From the NCBI RefSeq assembly GCF_021534965.1, contig NZ_CP091037.1, positions 3,665,501-3,729,500 on the forward strand: a stretch of DNA of 64,000 nt, read 5' to 3'. Positions 1 to 9,691 of this stretch are shown piece after piece. The DNA comes from Muricauda sp. SCSIO 65647 (GTDB lineage: Bacteria > Bacteroidota > Bacteroidia > Flavobacteriales > Flavobacteriaceae). The notes under the pieces were generated by a model. It did no database searches and was not told where the DNA came from. It was given only the letters and a program-made list of their open reading frames with translations. The translations under genes were made by a program, and so were the position numbers. Numbering within the stretch: position 1 is the stretch's first letter; every line of letters begins with the position of its first letter.

Positions 1-306
1 GTACTTTTCAATATCAACTGACTGTATTTGTGCCGAAGCGGCCAATATGCCCAGTGCCAATGTCAAATCATAGGCCGAACCTTCTTTGCGCAAATCGGCG
101 GGTGCCATATTGATCGTGATCTTCTTACCGGGAATTTTATATCCGTTGTTCTTCAGTGCAGCAGCTATTCGATAATTACTTTCTTTGATGGCATTATCGG
201 GCAATCCCACCAAATGGTAGCCAACGCCATGGTCAACATTGACCTCAACGGTTATGGTTTGGGCCTCAACGCCAAAAACGGCGCTGCCAAAAACTTTTAT
301 GAGCAT
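1..306 (-). CDS. comM: ComM/YifB-family Mg-chelatase-like ATPase, N-terminal part (gene runs off the left edge)
   Basis: The minus strand from an ATG at 306 is open to the window edge and gives about 102 residues. It begins MLIKVFGSAVFGVEAQTITV and continues with GVGYHLVGLPDNAIKESNYR and DLTLALGILAAS, the typical N-terminal subdomain-of-ChlI (Lon-S5-like) domain of the YifB/ComM family. Family members are cytoplasmic AAA+ proteins; ComM is known as a branch-migration helicase in natural transformation. The AAA+ core and C-terminal domain lie outside the window, so the ATPase motifs cannot be checked. A short dispersed repeat (339-423) lies just upstream of the start. Confidence 0.9.
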   Translation of the reverse strand, partial: MLIKVFGSAVFGVEAQTITVEVNVDHGVGYHLVGLPDNAIKESNYRIAAALKNNGYKIPGKKITINMAPADLRKEGSAYDLTLALGILAASAQIQSVDIEKY

Positions 307-338
307 GGTTAGTGTTTGGCCCTAAAATATGTCTTTTT

Positions 339-423
339 GGGTTCTACTGCGAATTTAGCAGGAAATTTTGTCTAAAAAAGTACGAACAGTTCAAAAAAAT
401 GGCCGTACATCATGTGCTTTACG
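339..423. repeat. Short dispersed intergenic repeat, copy A
   Basis: About 85 bases starting TGGGTTCTACTGCGAATTTA align at roughly 70 percent (by eye) with 7623-7706. Shared blocks include CTGCGAATTTAG, AAAGTAC, GTTCAAA, TGGCC and GCTTTA. Both copies sit immediately 5' of a minus-strand gene (comM here, pabB at the other site) in the same orientation. The copy could be a repetitive element or a shared upstream control region. Confidence 0.55.
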
Positions 424-490
424 TTGGTGCTGCGTCAAGTTCTATAGTGGTCTTTAGACACGAATTACGAATGCAGAATTAAGAATTTGA

Positions 491-523
491 AATTTGTGAT
501 TTGTGATTTGTGATTTGTGATTT
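491..523. repeat. Heptanucleotide tandem repeat (about four units of ATTTGTG)
   Basis: The heptamer ATTTGTG/TTTGTGA is repeated about four times directly downstream of the penicillin-acylase stop codon. It is a simple-sequence repeat in a non-coding spacer, probably from slipped-strand synthesis. No function is visible. Confidence 0.8.
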
Positions 524-543
524 AAAACTTAATCATTTCAGCT

Positions 544-2943
544 TCACTGCTTTTTTGGCTTGAAAACCAGTAGGTCATCAGAACCGCTCTTTATTTCTTC
601 TTCATTCATCATCATCTTTCTGAACTCGCCATTGACAAACATTTCGGCCTGGTCGTCATAGTGTTTGCTCAACGGATTTCCTGATTGCCCTGTGGGAAGT
701 ATGCTGATACTGTTCTCTATATCGGAAAAATCAACGATTCGACGGGTCGATGGGCCTGAATTGACCTTGTAGTACAGTGTACTGTCATAGAGAAAAGACA
801 TATTGTTGATGACCTCCCTTGTTCCTGATACTGGAAATGGCCCAACGTTGAAATATTTTCGCAGGGCCTTTACCTGCCCGATAGGATGACCATGTTCAAC
901 GGTATGTACGTTTTGCCACTGCCATTGGGTTACATCTGAACCGAAATCTTCTTGTAGTGACTGCCATGCCTGCTGAAAAGACTTGAGTATGATATCGTAT
1001 CGTGTCTCGGTTTTATCTTGGGTGTTGATGTCATCCCACCAAATGCCCTCCTCCAAACGGGCACCGGGTGCAATATGTCGCTTCATGAAATGTGTCGACA
1101 AAAACTGTTTGAACCGCTCTGGGCCAAGCTCATCTTCAAAGGTATTCTTCAATACGAAATATTCAGAACGGTGATAGAAGGTTCCCGCTACGGATTCCAA
1201 TGAATAGTCACCTTCCCAGTTTTTCAGTTGATCGAGCAATTTGATCTGCTCATCGTTCAATTCACTCACTTCCATGTGCTTGATCAAATCTGCAACGATA
1301 CCAGGGTTGACACTCGAAGTAACATCCAATACCATTTCGCTGGTCGAGGCCTTGTCCCAGTCATCTTTATCCTCTAAGAGCTGCACAATACGTTTTGCCC
1401 TGTTTTCGGGCAGGTAATATCCTGGGTACAACATTCCAGCAATGGAATCAGGTTGATTGTTGGCCGAATATACATAGTGCCAAGGTGGGTTGATAGCTTG
1501 GGGATTATCTGAAAAGTCAAGAAACCCTAACCGTTCCTGGGTGCCCGAAGTGCCATCCAAAACCAATTTTGTGGAAAGGCTGTCTGGCATTTGGTACAAT
1601 CTTGCCGAAGCCCACCACGCCACATTGCCTTTGGCATCTCCATACATCACATTCAGTCCCGGGGCATGTATTTTTGGTAAGGCCAATTTGAATTCCTCAA
1701 TATCGGTGGCCATCGTAATACCGTAGAGGGCCTCTAATATTTCATTATCGACCTGTGCGTAAATCCACGACATGGCAATGGGCCGTTCACCCGGTATCTG
1801 ATTGGCGATACCGTTTAAAACAGGGCCATGTCTTGTCTTCTTATAGGTGAAAGATACTTCTTCAGCATCTTTGACCTTGATGTTTTTGGTAACGTACACA
1901 TAGTCACCATAACCGTCTTCTGTCTTATATTTTGTACTGTCTGACGGATGGTTTTGCTCATAGTAAAAATCAATATCGTCGTTCTCGAACATCGTCATGC
2001 CGTATGCCAGGTCTCTATTGTGCCCCAATAACGGAAAAGGGACCCCTGCCAAGTGATAGCCATATTTTTCATAGGTGGGTGTGCTGATATGTGCCTCATA
2101 CCAGACCGATGGTTGCGCAAAACCAATGTGTGGGTCATTTGCCAAGATCACTTTGCCATTTTTGGTCTTTTCAGGGGCAAGTACCCAACTGTTGCTCCCC
2201 TCAAATTGTGGAAGGGGCAGTTTTTTCAAAGCTTCGTTGGCCATCGCCGTGATGTTTAAAGGAATGGTATCGGTTTCTTTCAGATTGTAATTCTTGATCC
2301 AAACCGTAGAAGTATCAGAGGCAATGAACAGGTCATTGAGATATTCTTCGCCCAATTGATTCTTGATATCGGTCAATAGTGGATCGGTCTTATGAGCCAT
2401 GGCAAAGCTAAAGGCCATGTAACCCACGGCATTGTACACGTCATCTAAAGCGAACGATGTTTTATCCAGTCCGGTCAAATAGAATTCAACGGGCGTAGGG
2501 CCCTCTTCGATAAATTGGTTGACACCATCTAAATAAGCTTCAGCAAGCCTTACCTCTCTACTATCACGATTCAAACTTGCGATTGTTTCCTTGGTATTTT
2601 CATCAATACCAAGGGAAAGAAAAAACTTATCGGTCTTCACCAAATCTTTTCCAAATACTTCAGACAATCCGCCTTTTGCCACACGCCTGAGCAATTCCAT
2701 CTGCCACAGACGGTCTTGGGCATGTACATAGCCCAATGCTCGAAAGGCGTCTTCATCTTTGGAAGCATAGATATGGGGAATGCCATACGTATCAAAATAA
2801 ACCTCGACAGGTTGTTCAAGTCGTGACAGTTCTTTTTCACCTTCATAGGTGGGGGTAAGCGTATTCATAAAAATCATACCCCCTAGTAATATGATAACGA
2901 TAAGAGCCAATAGAACCCAAAGCACTTTTTTGAGTAGCCGCAT
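544..2943 (-). CDS. Penicillin-acylase-family (S45) N-terminal-nucleophile hydrolase
   Basis: 799 residues. An N-terminal hydrophobic segment (about residues 5-27) is a signal anchor, so the enzyme should act in the periplasm. The family folds as a precursor and cuts itself into alpha and beta chains before a serine. Here the motif FEG-SNSWVLAP places the nucleophile at Ser250, which gives an alpha chain of usual length and a beta chain of about 550 residues. The downstream motifs NDPHIGF, PFPLLGHNRDLAYGMT and RHGPVL are typical of the family. Members hydrolyse amides such as beta-lactam side chains or N-acyl homoserine lactones; the substrate cannot be read from sequence. It lies 69 bases downstream of dsbD on the same strand and may be co-transcribed. 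Confidence 0.88.
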   Translation of the reverse strand: MRLLKKVLWVLLALIVIILLGGMIFMNTLTPTYEGEKELSRLEQPVEVYFDTYGIPHIYASKDEDAFRALGYVHAQDRLWQMELLRRVAKGGLSEVFGKDLVKTDKFFLSLGIDENTKETIASLNRDSREVRLAEAYLDGVNQFIEEGPTPVEFYLTGLDKTSFALDDVYNAVGYMAFSFAMAHKTDPLLTDIKNQLGEEYLNDLFIASDTSTVWIKNYNLKETDTIPLNITAMANEALKKLPLPQFEGSNSWVLAPEKTKNGKVILANDPHIGFAQPSVWYEAHISTPTYEKYGYHLAGVPFPLLGHNRDLAYGMTMFENDDIDFYYEQNHPSDSTKYKTEDGYGDYVYVTKNIKVKDAEEVSFTYKKTRHGPVLNGIANQIPGERPIAMSWIYAQVDNEILEALYGITMATDIEEFKLALPKIHAPGLNVMYGDAKGNVAWWASARLYQMPDSLSTKLVLDGTSGTQERLGFLDFSDNPQAINPPWHYVYSANNQPDSIAGMLYPGYYLPENRAKRIVQLLEDKDDWDKASTSEMVLDVTSSVNPGIVADLIKHMEVSELNDEQIKLLDQLKNWEGDYSLESVAGTFYHRSEYFVLKNTFEDELGPERFKQFLSTHFMKRHIAPGARLEEGIWWDDINTQDKTETRYDIILKSFQQAWQSLQEDFGSDVTQWQWQNVHTVEHGHPIGQVKALRKYFNVGPFPVSGTREVINNMSFLYDSTLYYKVNSGPSTRRIVDFSDIENSISILPTGQSGNPLSKHYDDQAEMFVNGEFRKMMMNEEEIKSGSDDLLVFKPKKQ

Positions 2944-3012
2944 TTTGGTAGAGTCAAGTTGTTTAGACTAAAAGTACTGCTATTTTAGGGGAAGGAAAAA
3001 CGTTTTACAAAA

Positions 3013-5001
3013 TTATCGTCGCAAGGCAACGCCATAATTGCCCAAGCCCGATCTTAACCATTCTTCATACGCTTCAACGTCTGTGTACTGCACCGCCGGG
3101 GCCAACACCTGCAACTCTGGGGAAAGCAATACATAATAGGGCTGGGAAGCCACATTGAAATTCACGGTCTGAAAGGTACCCCACTTCTGCCCTATCGTTT
3201 TGATGGATTTGATACGGCCCGTCTCATATTGAAATTCAAATTGTTCGTTTTTCGAAAGCTCTTTTCGATCGTCGACATATAATGAAATCAAGATATAGTC
3301 ATCGCGCAGCATAGGATAGATGCTGGGGTCGCTCCATACATTTTCTTCCATCCGGCGACAATTTTCGCACCCCCACCCTGTAAAATCGAGCAAAATAGGC
3401 TTGTTCTGGGCCTTGGCCGCTACCAAACCCTGCTCAAAATCTTTATAGCACTCCAAACCGAGAGGGCAATCGTTTTCCTTTTCATAAACACTGTAGAATT
3501 CAGGAGGAAGTATACCGCTCAGAAGTCCTAAACGGCTATGCTCGGTATTGGTCAACCCAGGAATAAGATAGACCATAAAGGCCAATGTCAATATGGCGAA
3601 GGATAGTCTGCCCAGACCCAGTTTTTTGGGAATGATATCGTTCGGAAACTTGATCTTTCCGAATAGGTAGAGCGCTTGCAACAAAAAAATCAAAATCCAG
3701 ACAGCGACAAAAATCTCGCGTTTGAGCCATCCCCAATTGCCTACCAGATCTGATTTGCTCAAAAACTTGAACGCCAAGGCCAACTCTAAAAAACCGAGTA
3801 CCACTTTTACCGTGGTCATCCAGCCACCAGATTTTGGCAACGAATTGAGCCAAGCCGGAAACAGTGCAAAGAGAGCGAATGGCAGCGCCAACGCGAGACC
3901 AAAACCTGTCATGGCGGAAGAAAGGTTGGTCGCCACACTGCCCTGTGCCAACGTGGTACTGCCCAAAAGTCCGCCTAGAATGGGACCCGTACACGAAAAA
4001 GAGACAATCGCCAAGGTAAGCGCCATGAAAAAGACACCAAAGCCCCCGCCGACCTTATTCGAAATACTGTCCATTTTATTGGCCCAAGAATTGGGCAACG
4101 TCAGTTCATAATACCCAAAAAACGAAAAGGCAAAGAACACGAAAATGGCAAAGAAGAACAGGTTGAGCCAGACATTGGTCGAAATGGTATTCAAGATCTG
4201 CGAATCTACCGAATCAAAAAGGTGAAAGGGCAGGCTCAACAGAAAGTATATCAATACGATGAAAAAACCATAGAGCAATGCATTTTTAATACCTTTTGAG
4301 CGATTGCCCGTATGCTTGGTGAAAAATGATACCGTCAATGGTATCAGCGGAAACACGCAAGGGGTCAGCAAGGCAATGAGACCGCCCAAAAAACCTAGGC
4401 CAAAGACCATCCAAATGGCATTGCTGCCCGACGAAGTATTCAAAGCACCCTGCGTCAACAGTTCTTTGTCTTTTAAGTCGAGGTACAAGTTGGCAGCCAT
4501 GGCCCGGCTGCGATCGTCAAGTTCTTGGCTTGTCTTGGTGATCGCGCTGCCGTCCAAAGAAATCTGGAACAGTTCATCTTTCGGGATACAGACCTCTTTG
4601 CAAACCTGATAGAACAGGTTTACCGTAATCTGGTTGACTTCAGGTCTCAACAGTTTGATATGTTGGGTGAAAACAGCTTCTTTCTTGAAAAAAGTTTCAT
4701 CGACCTCGAAAATATCGCTGTACTCGGTAATGGTCTCACTCTCTTCGGTCTTTCCGACCAATTCATAGTCCTCGCCTGTTTTTTCAAAGGAAAACTCGCT
4801 TGGCAATGACCCGCCTTCAGCCGTATATTGTGAATACACGTGCCAACCTTCAGCTATCTTGCCCCTGAAGACCAATTTGTATTCGGTATCGGAAATTTTA
4901 TCAACTTCGTGGCTCCACAACACGGGTTCTTTGTCAGATTGGGCAAAAGCCACCGACCAGACCAAGGTCAAAAACCAAAATGCCAATAACGATCGCTTCA
5001 T
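3013..5001 (-). CDS. dsbD: Thiol:disulfide interchange protein DsbD (protein-disulfide reductase)
   Basis: 662 residues with a signal peptide (about 1-20). Domains in order: a DsbD-alpha/N-terminal domain (about 25-160) with Cys134 and Cys138; a CcdA-like transmembrane core with redox cysteines in LTPC(215)VFPL and SFSC(337)TGP; and a C-terminal thioredoxin-like domain with the motif WGC(545)ENC(548)RRME. DsbD passes electrons from cytoplasmic thioredoxin across the inner membrane to periplasmic reductases and cytochrome c maturation. The start overlaps the tilS stop as ATGA, indicating translational coupling. All six expected cysteines are present. Confidence 0.93.
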   Translation of the reverse strand: MKRSLLAFWFLTLVWSVAFAQSDKEPVLWSHEVDKISDTEYKLVFRGKIAEGWHVYSQYTAEGGSLPSEFSFEKTGEDYELVGKTEESETITEYSDIFEVDETFFKKEAVFTQHIKLLRPEVNQITVNLFYQVCKEVCIPKDELFQISLDGSAITKTSQELDDRSRAMAANLYLDLKDKELLTQGALNTSSGSNAIWMVFGLGFLGGLIALLTPCVFPLIPLTVSFFTKHTGNRSKGIKNALLYGFFIVLIYFLLSLPFHLFDSVDSQILNTISTNVWLNLFFFAIFVFFAFSFFGYYELTLPNSWANKMDSISNKVGGGFGVFFMALTLAIVSFSCTGPILGGLLGSTTLAQGSVATNLSSAMTGFGLALALPFALFALFPAWLNSLPKSGGWMTTVKVVLGFLELALAFKFLSKSDLVGNWGWLKREIFVAVWILIFLLQALYLFGKIKFPNDIIPKKLGLGRLSFAILTLAFMVYLIPGLTNTEHSRLGLLSGILPPEFYSVYEKENDCPLGLECYKDFEQGLVAAKAQNKPILLDFTGWGCENCRRMEENVWSDPSIYPMLRDDYILISLYVDDRKELSKNEQFEFQYETGRIKSIKTIGQKWGTFQTVNFNVASQPYYVLLSPELQVLAPAVQYTDVEAYEEWLRSGLGNYGVALRR

Positions 5002-6302
5002 AGAAGGGTAAACTTTATAATATTCTTTGTTCTACCGGTAACCTTGAACCGTTCATCAGCCCTTTTACCGATAATCCAGACAATTTCTTGTCCAGAACAC
5101 AACAGCCATTGCTTTTGTTTGGCAAGGATGTCGATTTTTTCATCCTTAAAAAATTTGCCGACCTTTTTTTTGCCTTTCATTCCGAACGGATAAAAATAGT
5201 CGCCTTTTTGCCACTTTCTTATCAATAACGGATAGTTTAACGTTTCCTTATCAACATAGAGCATATTCGGTGCTGTTTCCCCTACTTCGGCCACTTTTTC
5301 AATTCGCATGGCAAAAGGGGTGCGAATATGATTTTGTGTTTCCGAAATCTGGTAGGCTTCTGCCTTGTCTTCATCAAACTTTTGTAGCAACAGGGTTTTT
5401 CTGTCTTTGACCAACCTATGGGTAGCTGAGCGGATCTCTTTTCCGCTCGAGGTGTTCAACAAATCTTCCAAAGCACTCCAATCTGTAAATCCAAAGTCAT
5501 TGAATAACAAATGTATATGGTCTTTTATTGGATGTAAAGCTTCTAGTTTTTCAATATCGATTTCCACCCTATCTTTCCGTACCTTGAAAAGTGCCGAGTG
5601 CAGTTGCTTTTTATAGACCTGCAATAATTGTGATGAGGATTGCAAGTGTTTTTGGGTCATTTGAAAGTTTTCCAAAAATGTGGGATGCAGTTCTTTCAGT
5701 TCTGGAACAATGTCATGCCGAATCTTGTTTCGCAGGTATTTGGTCTCGGCATTGCTACTGTCTTCACGCCAACCGATATTATTCTCATCGGCATACTTAA
5801 AAATCTCATTACGGAAAAAGGGAAGTAGTGGTCGTACAATGCTTTCATTTTGTGCTGGGATTCCTTTTAGTCCCACAATGCCCGTACCGCGAGAAAGGTT
5901 AATGAGAAAGGTTTCCAAATCATCGTCTGCCTGGTGTGCCGTGAACAGATAGTCATAGCCTTCACTTTTGAGCAATTTTCGAAACCACGAGTACCGTAGT
6001 TCACGTGCGGCCATTTGAACCGACCCCCCTTCTGTATCCATATATCCTAGGGTGTCAAAGGCCCTTGTGAAAACCTTGCGCCCAAGTCTTTCGCCCAAGT
6101 TCTCGACAAATTGCTGGTCGTCATCACTTTCTGTACCACGCAATTTAAAATTGCAATGTGCCAAAGCAAAGTCCATTTTCAATTCATGGCAAAGATGTGC
6201 CAAAACAACACTATCGATCCCCCCACTACAACCCAATAAGATACTTGAGCCTTTGAGGTAAGGGAAGTTTTGCTCGATATGTTTCTTGAACCGTTTGAAC
6301 AC
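4998..6302 (-). CDS. tilS: tRNA(Ile)-lysidine synthase
   Basis: 434 residues, cytoplasmic. The PP-loop motif SGGIDS lies at residues 26-31 after a short lead, as in the family, and LRNKIRHDIVPEL is the usual TilS signature in the catalytic domain. The C-terminal region ending in KVTGRTKNIIKF fits the TilS C-terminal domain. The enzyme converts cytidine 34 of tRNA-Ile(CAU) to lysidine, so the tRNA reads AUA, and it is normally essential. It overlaps dsbD by four bases and starts 18 bases after pabB. Confidence 0.95.
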   Translation of the reverse strand: MFKRFKKHIEQNFPYLKGSSILLGCSGGIDSVVLAHLCHELKMDFALAHCNFKLRGTESDDDQQFVENLGERLGRKVFTRAFDTLGYMDTEGGSVQMAARELRYSWFRKLLKSEGYDYLFTAHQADDDLETFLINLSRGTGIVGLKGIPAQNESIVRPLLPFFRNEIFKYADENNIGWREDSSNAETKYLRNKIRHDIVPELKELHPTFLENFQMTQKHLQSSSQLLQVYKKQLHSALFKVRKDRVEIDIEKLEALHPIKDHIHLLFNDFGFTDWSALEDLLNTSSGKEIRSATHRLVKDRKTLLLQKFDEDKAEAYQISETQNHIRTPFAMRIEKVAEVGETAPNMLYVDKETLNYPLLIRKWQKGDYFYPFGMKGKKKVGKFFKDEKIDILAKQKQWLLCSGQEIVWIIGKRADERFKVTGRTKNIIKFTLL

Positions 6303-6320
6303 CGTGCAAAATTAGCAATA

Positions 6321-7610
6321 TTAATTGCCTTCCAACACGCTGCGCATGGCCTTGGCCTTCAACAAGCACTCTTGGTATTCTTTTTCAGGGTTTGACTTTG
6401 CGGTAATGGCGCTGCCCACCGAATATGAAACGTATTTTTTGGCCTGGTTATAAAGAATACTACGAATGACCACGTTGAAGTCAAAATCACCATCAGGAGT
6501 GAAATAGCCTACCGCACCGCTGTATAGACCGCGCTTGGTCTCTTCCAACGACTCGATGATCTTCATGGCAGAAATCTTGGGTGCGCCAGTCATACTGCCC
6601 ATCGGAAAGGTATCCATAATCAAGTCAACAGGTTTTGTGCCCGCCACTACTCGACAAGATATCGTTGAAATCATTTGGTGCACTTGTTCAAATGAATATA
6701 CGTGGCACAGTTCTTCAACTTCAACCGATCCTTTCAGTGCACTTCTTGAAAGATCGTTCCGCACCAAATCGGTTATCATGATGTTTTCGGCACGTTCTTT
6801 CGTATCGTTCTGCAAGTTGGTCTTATAGGCAGCATCTTTTTCACTGTCTTCTGAACGTGGTGCCGTGCCCTTAATGGGCTGCGATATGACTTTATCGCCC
6901 ATTTTTTTGAGGTACCTTTCAGGTGATGCGCACATGAGATAGCGATGGCCCAGCTTCATAAAACCGGCAAAAGGTGGCCGCGAGATGGCATTCAGCTGCA
7001 AATAGGTCTCCATGGGCTGTAGCTCGGTATCCTCAGCATAAAACTCTTGACAGAAGTTTGCTTCATAGATATCGCCACGGTGTATATGGTTCAGGAGCTT
7101 TTGGATTTTTTCAAAATAGGCATCCCTATGGATACGGAGCTTTATCTTGATTTCAGTCGAGGCTTCTATCGGTACTTCTTCGGTTGAATGCAATGTGACC
7201 GAGGCAAAATCCTTTTCAATTTCTGAGGCCAACTTTGAACGGTACAGAAATTCCACACGGTTTTCCCTTATCAAGATTAGCTTATCAGGACAAAAAAAGT
7301 GCAGTTCATCAAACCCCAGCCCATCGTGATTGTTAGAGTCCAAGTTTTCTATTCGATTCTTGAAATCATAGGAAAAGTAGCCAAAGAGCCAGTCATTTTT
7401 ATCGTTCACATACTCATCTAAGGATGCAATATCAGAAAATGAAACAGCTCTTGAACTACCGACGGCCAATAGGGTTTCAAAAGATGAATAACGGTCTTCG
7501 TGCCCATTGCCATCAAGCCATATGACTTTCTCATACTGTTGTGCCCAACGCAATAGCCCTTTTTTAAACCTCTCGATTTTTGAAACTTGGAACAAACGCT
7601 CTTTCCTCAC
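6321..7610 (-). CDS. pabB: Aminodeoxychorismate synthase component I (chorismate-binding)
   Basis: The chorismate-binding domain is clear: RGDIYEANFCQEF, PFAGFMKLGHRYLMCASPERYLK, PIKGTAPRSED, MITDLVRNDLSRSA, GSMTGAPKISAM and the Cys-containing end PEKEYQECLLKAKA. PIKGT, rather than PIAGT, favours PabB over TrpE. The product is 4-amino-4-deoxychorismate for folate synthesis. I chose the GTG at 7610 (about 429 residues). The frame stays open to an ATG at 7679, but those extra 23 codons lie inside a dispersed repeat (7623-7706) and do not look like the family N-terminus, whereas VRKERLFQV does. It is followed by tilS and dsbD. Confidence 0.87.
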   Translation of the reverse strand: MRKERLFQVSKIERFKKGLLRWAQQYEKVIWLDGNGHEDRYSSFETLLAVGSSRAVSFSDIASLDEYVNDKNDWLFGYFSYDFKNRIENLDSNNHDGLGFDELHFFCPDKLILIRENRVEFLYRSKLASEIEKDFASVTLHSTEEVPIEASTEIKIKLRIHRDAYFEKIQKLLNHIHRGDIYEANFCQEFYAEDTELQPMETYLQLNAISRPPFAGFMKLGHRYLMCASPERYLKKMGDKVISQPIKGTAPRSEDSEKDAAYKTNLQNDTKERAENIMITDLVRNDLSRSALKGSVEVEELCHVYSFEQVHQMISTISCRVVAGTKPVDLIMDTFPMGSMTGAPKISAMKIIESLEETKRGLYSGAVGYFTPDGDFDFNVVIRSILYNQAKKYVSYSVGSAITAKSNPEKEYQECLLKAKAMRSVLEGN

Positions 7611-7622
7611 GAAAACTAATAT

Positions 7623-7706
7623 TGGGTTCTGCTGCGAATTTAGTGGAAGATTCGGTTCAATAAAGTACAAACGGTTCAAACGATGGCCCCAGGCTATGCG
7701 CTTTAG
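7623..7706. repeat. Short dispersed intergenic repeat, copy B
   Basis: This copy begins TGGGTTCTGCTGCGAATTTA and aligns with 339-423 over about 85 bases, allowing small gaps. It lies directly 5' of pabB and in the same orientation relative to the downstream gene as copy A relative to comM. A much weaker partial match starting GGGTTCTGCTGC occurs near 30826. Confidence 0.55.
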
Positions 7707-7831
7707 GCGGATTGTGGAACAACAAATGTAGTTTGACGCCGAGCGATGGGCAAATTGCTCTGGTAGCAGAGTTCGTTTTAATACGATTCATTCTATTCTT
7801 AAACTCCATTGAAATTGTGTAGAACCTGATA

Positions 7832-8365
7832 TTAGAACGATGAAAGAAAGGTCATAAGGGCCCTCTCGTGTTCGTCTTTAAGATTGGGGTCGACAATGCC
7901 TTTACCAGCTTCAAAATTTTCATTGAACGAAGGGAGTGAAAAGGTGGCCAGTATATCTCCGCCAAATCTCGACAGCATGGCCTTTGAAACTTCAAGGGAG
8001 CCAAAACCGCCCCGTTTTCCTTGTGAGGTCGACATGAGCAATACCTTGGTATCTACTAGAAATTTTCGCTCAATGCGAGAGAGCCAATCCACCAGATTTT
8101 TGAAATATGCCGAAGGGTAGCTGTTATGCTCATTGACCGAAAGGATAACCCCATCGGCTTTTTGGATTTCGTTCTTCAGCTCGATGAGCGAGTTTGAATA
8201 TCCTTCCTTTTTTTCAAGATCAACACTGAACAAAGGAAATGGATAATTGGCCATGTTCAATTCATTCATTTCATGACCATTGACCAAAGAAGTGGTGTAT
8301 TTTACCAGTTTATAGTTGATGGATGTGGAAGAATTACTTCCTGCAAACGCCAAAATTCGGGCCAT
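7832..8365 (-). CDS. NADPH-dependent FMN reductase family flavoprotein
   Basis: 177 residues from the ATG at 8365. It begins MARILAFAGSNSSTSINYKL, the phosphate-binding loop (GSxSxxS-like) of the flavodoxin-like FMN_red fold. The segments ADGVILSVNEHNSYPSAYFKNLVDW and KVLLMSTSQGKRGG form the rest of the flavin site. Such proteins reduce quinones, azo dyes or flavins with NAD(P)H, and the physiological substrate is unknown. The frame is open further upstream, but an upstream start would run into the divergent gene and would precede the conserved first strand, so 8365 is preferred. Confidence 0.85.
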   Translation of the reverse strand: MARILAFAGSNSSTSINYKLVKYTTSLVNGHEMNELNMANYPFPLFSVDLEKKEGYSNSLIELKNEIQKADGVILSVNEHNSYPSAYFKNLVDWLSRIERKFLVDTKVLLMSTSQGKRGGFGSLEVSKAMLSRFGGDILATFSLPSFNENFEAGKGIVDPNLKDEHERALMTFLSSF

Positions 8366-8495
8366 AGAGCGATTTTTTTTAATGATTTCGCTAAAATACC
8401 CCAAAAGCCCTACAATTGCCTGAATTTTATCTAATTTTGCACCGCTTGACATCCAAAGGGGTTGTAAAACAAGTATATAGGGTAATCGATTGCCT

Positions 8496-9689
8496 ATGAC
8501 CAGTTCAACACGATTGTACTTTATTGACACCATGAGGGCTTGGGCCATCTTGATGATGCTTCAAGGACATTTCATCGATGGACTGCTAGACCCGGTTTTA
8601 CGAAATGCTGAAAGTTCGGCCTACACTATTTGGCTCTACTTTAGGGGTATCACCGCCCCCGTGTTCTTCACGGTCTCTGGCTTCATCTTCACATTTTTAT
8701 TGGTTCGTGTGCCCCAAGTGGGCTGGGATAATCCGCGGGTCAAAAAGGGTATTCGGCGGGGGCTGCAGCTGTTGCTCATCGGCTACCTGCTTAGATTGAA
8801 TCTTTTCGGACTTTTTAAAGGGCAGTTGTATGACAGTTTCTTTTTGGTCGATGTACTGCACTGTATAGGCCTTTCCATTTTGGCCATCATCGGTGTCTAC
8901 CTATTGGGGGCCACAAGAAAAAAACACCTCTTCCCGTTGCTCTTGCTAGGCCTGACACTTGTACTGTTCTTATTTGAACCGCTTTACAAGCAATGGTCGT
9001 TTGCCTTTATGCCCGAGGCATTGGCAAATTATTTCACAAAGGCCAATGGTTCGGTTTTCACCATTATTCCATGGTTGGGTTACACGGCCTTCGGTGGTTT
9101 TTTGTCCTTGCTCTTTACCCGGTATAAAGAAAACAAGTATTTATATCCTATAGCCATTGTAACCGCATTGATAGTGGGCCAGCTATTGATACGTTATTCA
9201 TCGAGTGCCTTTATGGCCTTACATAAATCCACAGGGGTTGAGCTGTTCAAGCTTATTTACTCAAACAATTACCTCTTCATTCGATTGGGCGATGTAGTGG
9301 TGGTATTTGCCATTTTTATGCTCATTCGCAAATTTCTTACCCAAAAGGCCTTTATAAAGATCGGGCAAAACACCTTGGGCATTTATGTGGTGCACTTTAT
9401 CATTCTATATGGCAGCTTTACGGGATTGGGCCTATATAAATTCTTTCACCATGAATTGACCCCTACGGTAGCTATTGTTGGGGCGCTGGCCTTTATGGTC
9501 GTCTGTACTGCATTGGCCTTATGGTATGACAAGCACGAAGCTTCTATCAAAAGTCGCATTACCAACGTTGTACAGACCACCAAATCACAGGCAATTGCTA
9601 CCTATCTAATATTTTTGCCTCTTCTGAGAGACTTGGCCTATCGCGCCAAAGGGTTTTTTTTCAGGGTCTTTGGAATAGTGAGAAACTAA
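8496..9689 (+). CDS. DUF1624 / HGSNAT-like integral membrane acyltransferase
   Basis: About 397 residues from the ATG at 8496 (a TTG lies two codons earlier). It starts RLYFIDTMRAWAILMMLQGHFID, the first transmembrane segment of the heparan-alpha-glucosaminide N-acetyltransferase-like family with its conserved Arg and His. About ten hydrophobic segments follow. Family members are thought to move acetyl groups across the membrane onto glycans; the acceptor is unknown here. It is divergent from the FMN reductase with a 130-base spacer and ends at a bidirectional hairpin. Confidence 0.75.
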   Translation: MTSSTRLYFIDTMRAWAILMMLQGHFIDGLLDPVLRNAESSAYTIWLYFRGITAPVFFTVSGFIFTFLLVRVPQVGWDNPRVKKGIRRGLQLLLIGYLLRLNLFGLFKGQLYDSFFLVDVLHCIGLSILAIIGVYLLGATRKKHLFPLLLLGLTLVLFLFEPLYKQWSFAFMPEALANYFTKANGSVFTIIPWLGYTAFGGFLSLLFTRYKENKYLYPIAIVTALIVGQLLIRYSSSAFMALHKSTGVELFKLIYSNNYLFIRLGDVVVVFAIFMLIRKFLTQKAFIKIGQNTLGIYVVHFIILYGSFTGLGLYKFFHHELTPTVAIVGALAFMVVCTALALWYDKHEASIKSRITNVVQTTKSQAIATYLIFLPLLRDLAYRAKGFFFRVFGIVRN

Positions 9690-9691
9690 AA

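Noticed and set aside
491-523. Heptamer repeat considered as a CRISPR or phase-variation tract
   Set aside because: Units are seven bases with no spacers, and it lies after a stop codon, where length change would not alter a reading frame.
7611-7679. Upstream ATG of pabB at 7679
   Set aside because: The 23 additional codons coincide with a dispersed intergenic repeat and do not resemble the family N-terminus; the GTG at 7610 fits better, though not proven.
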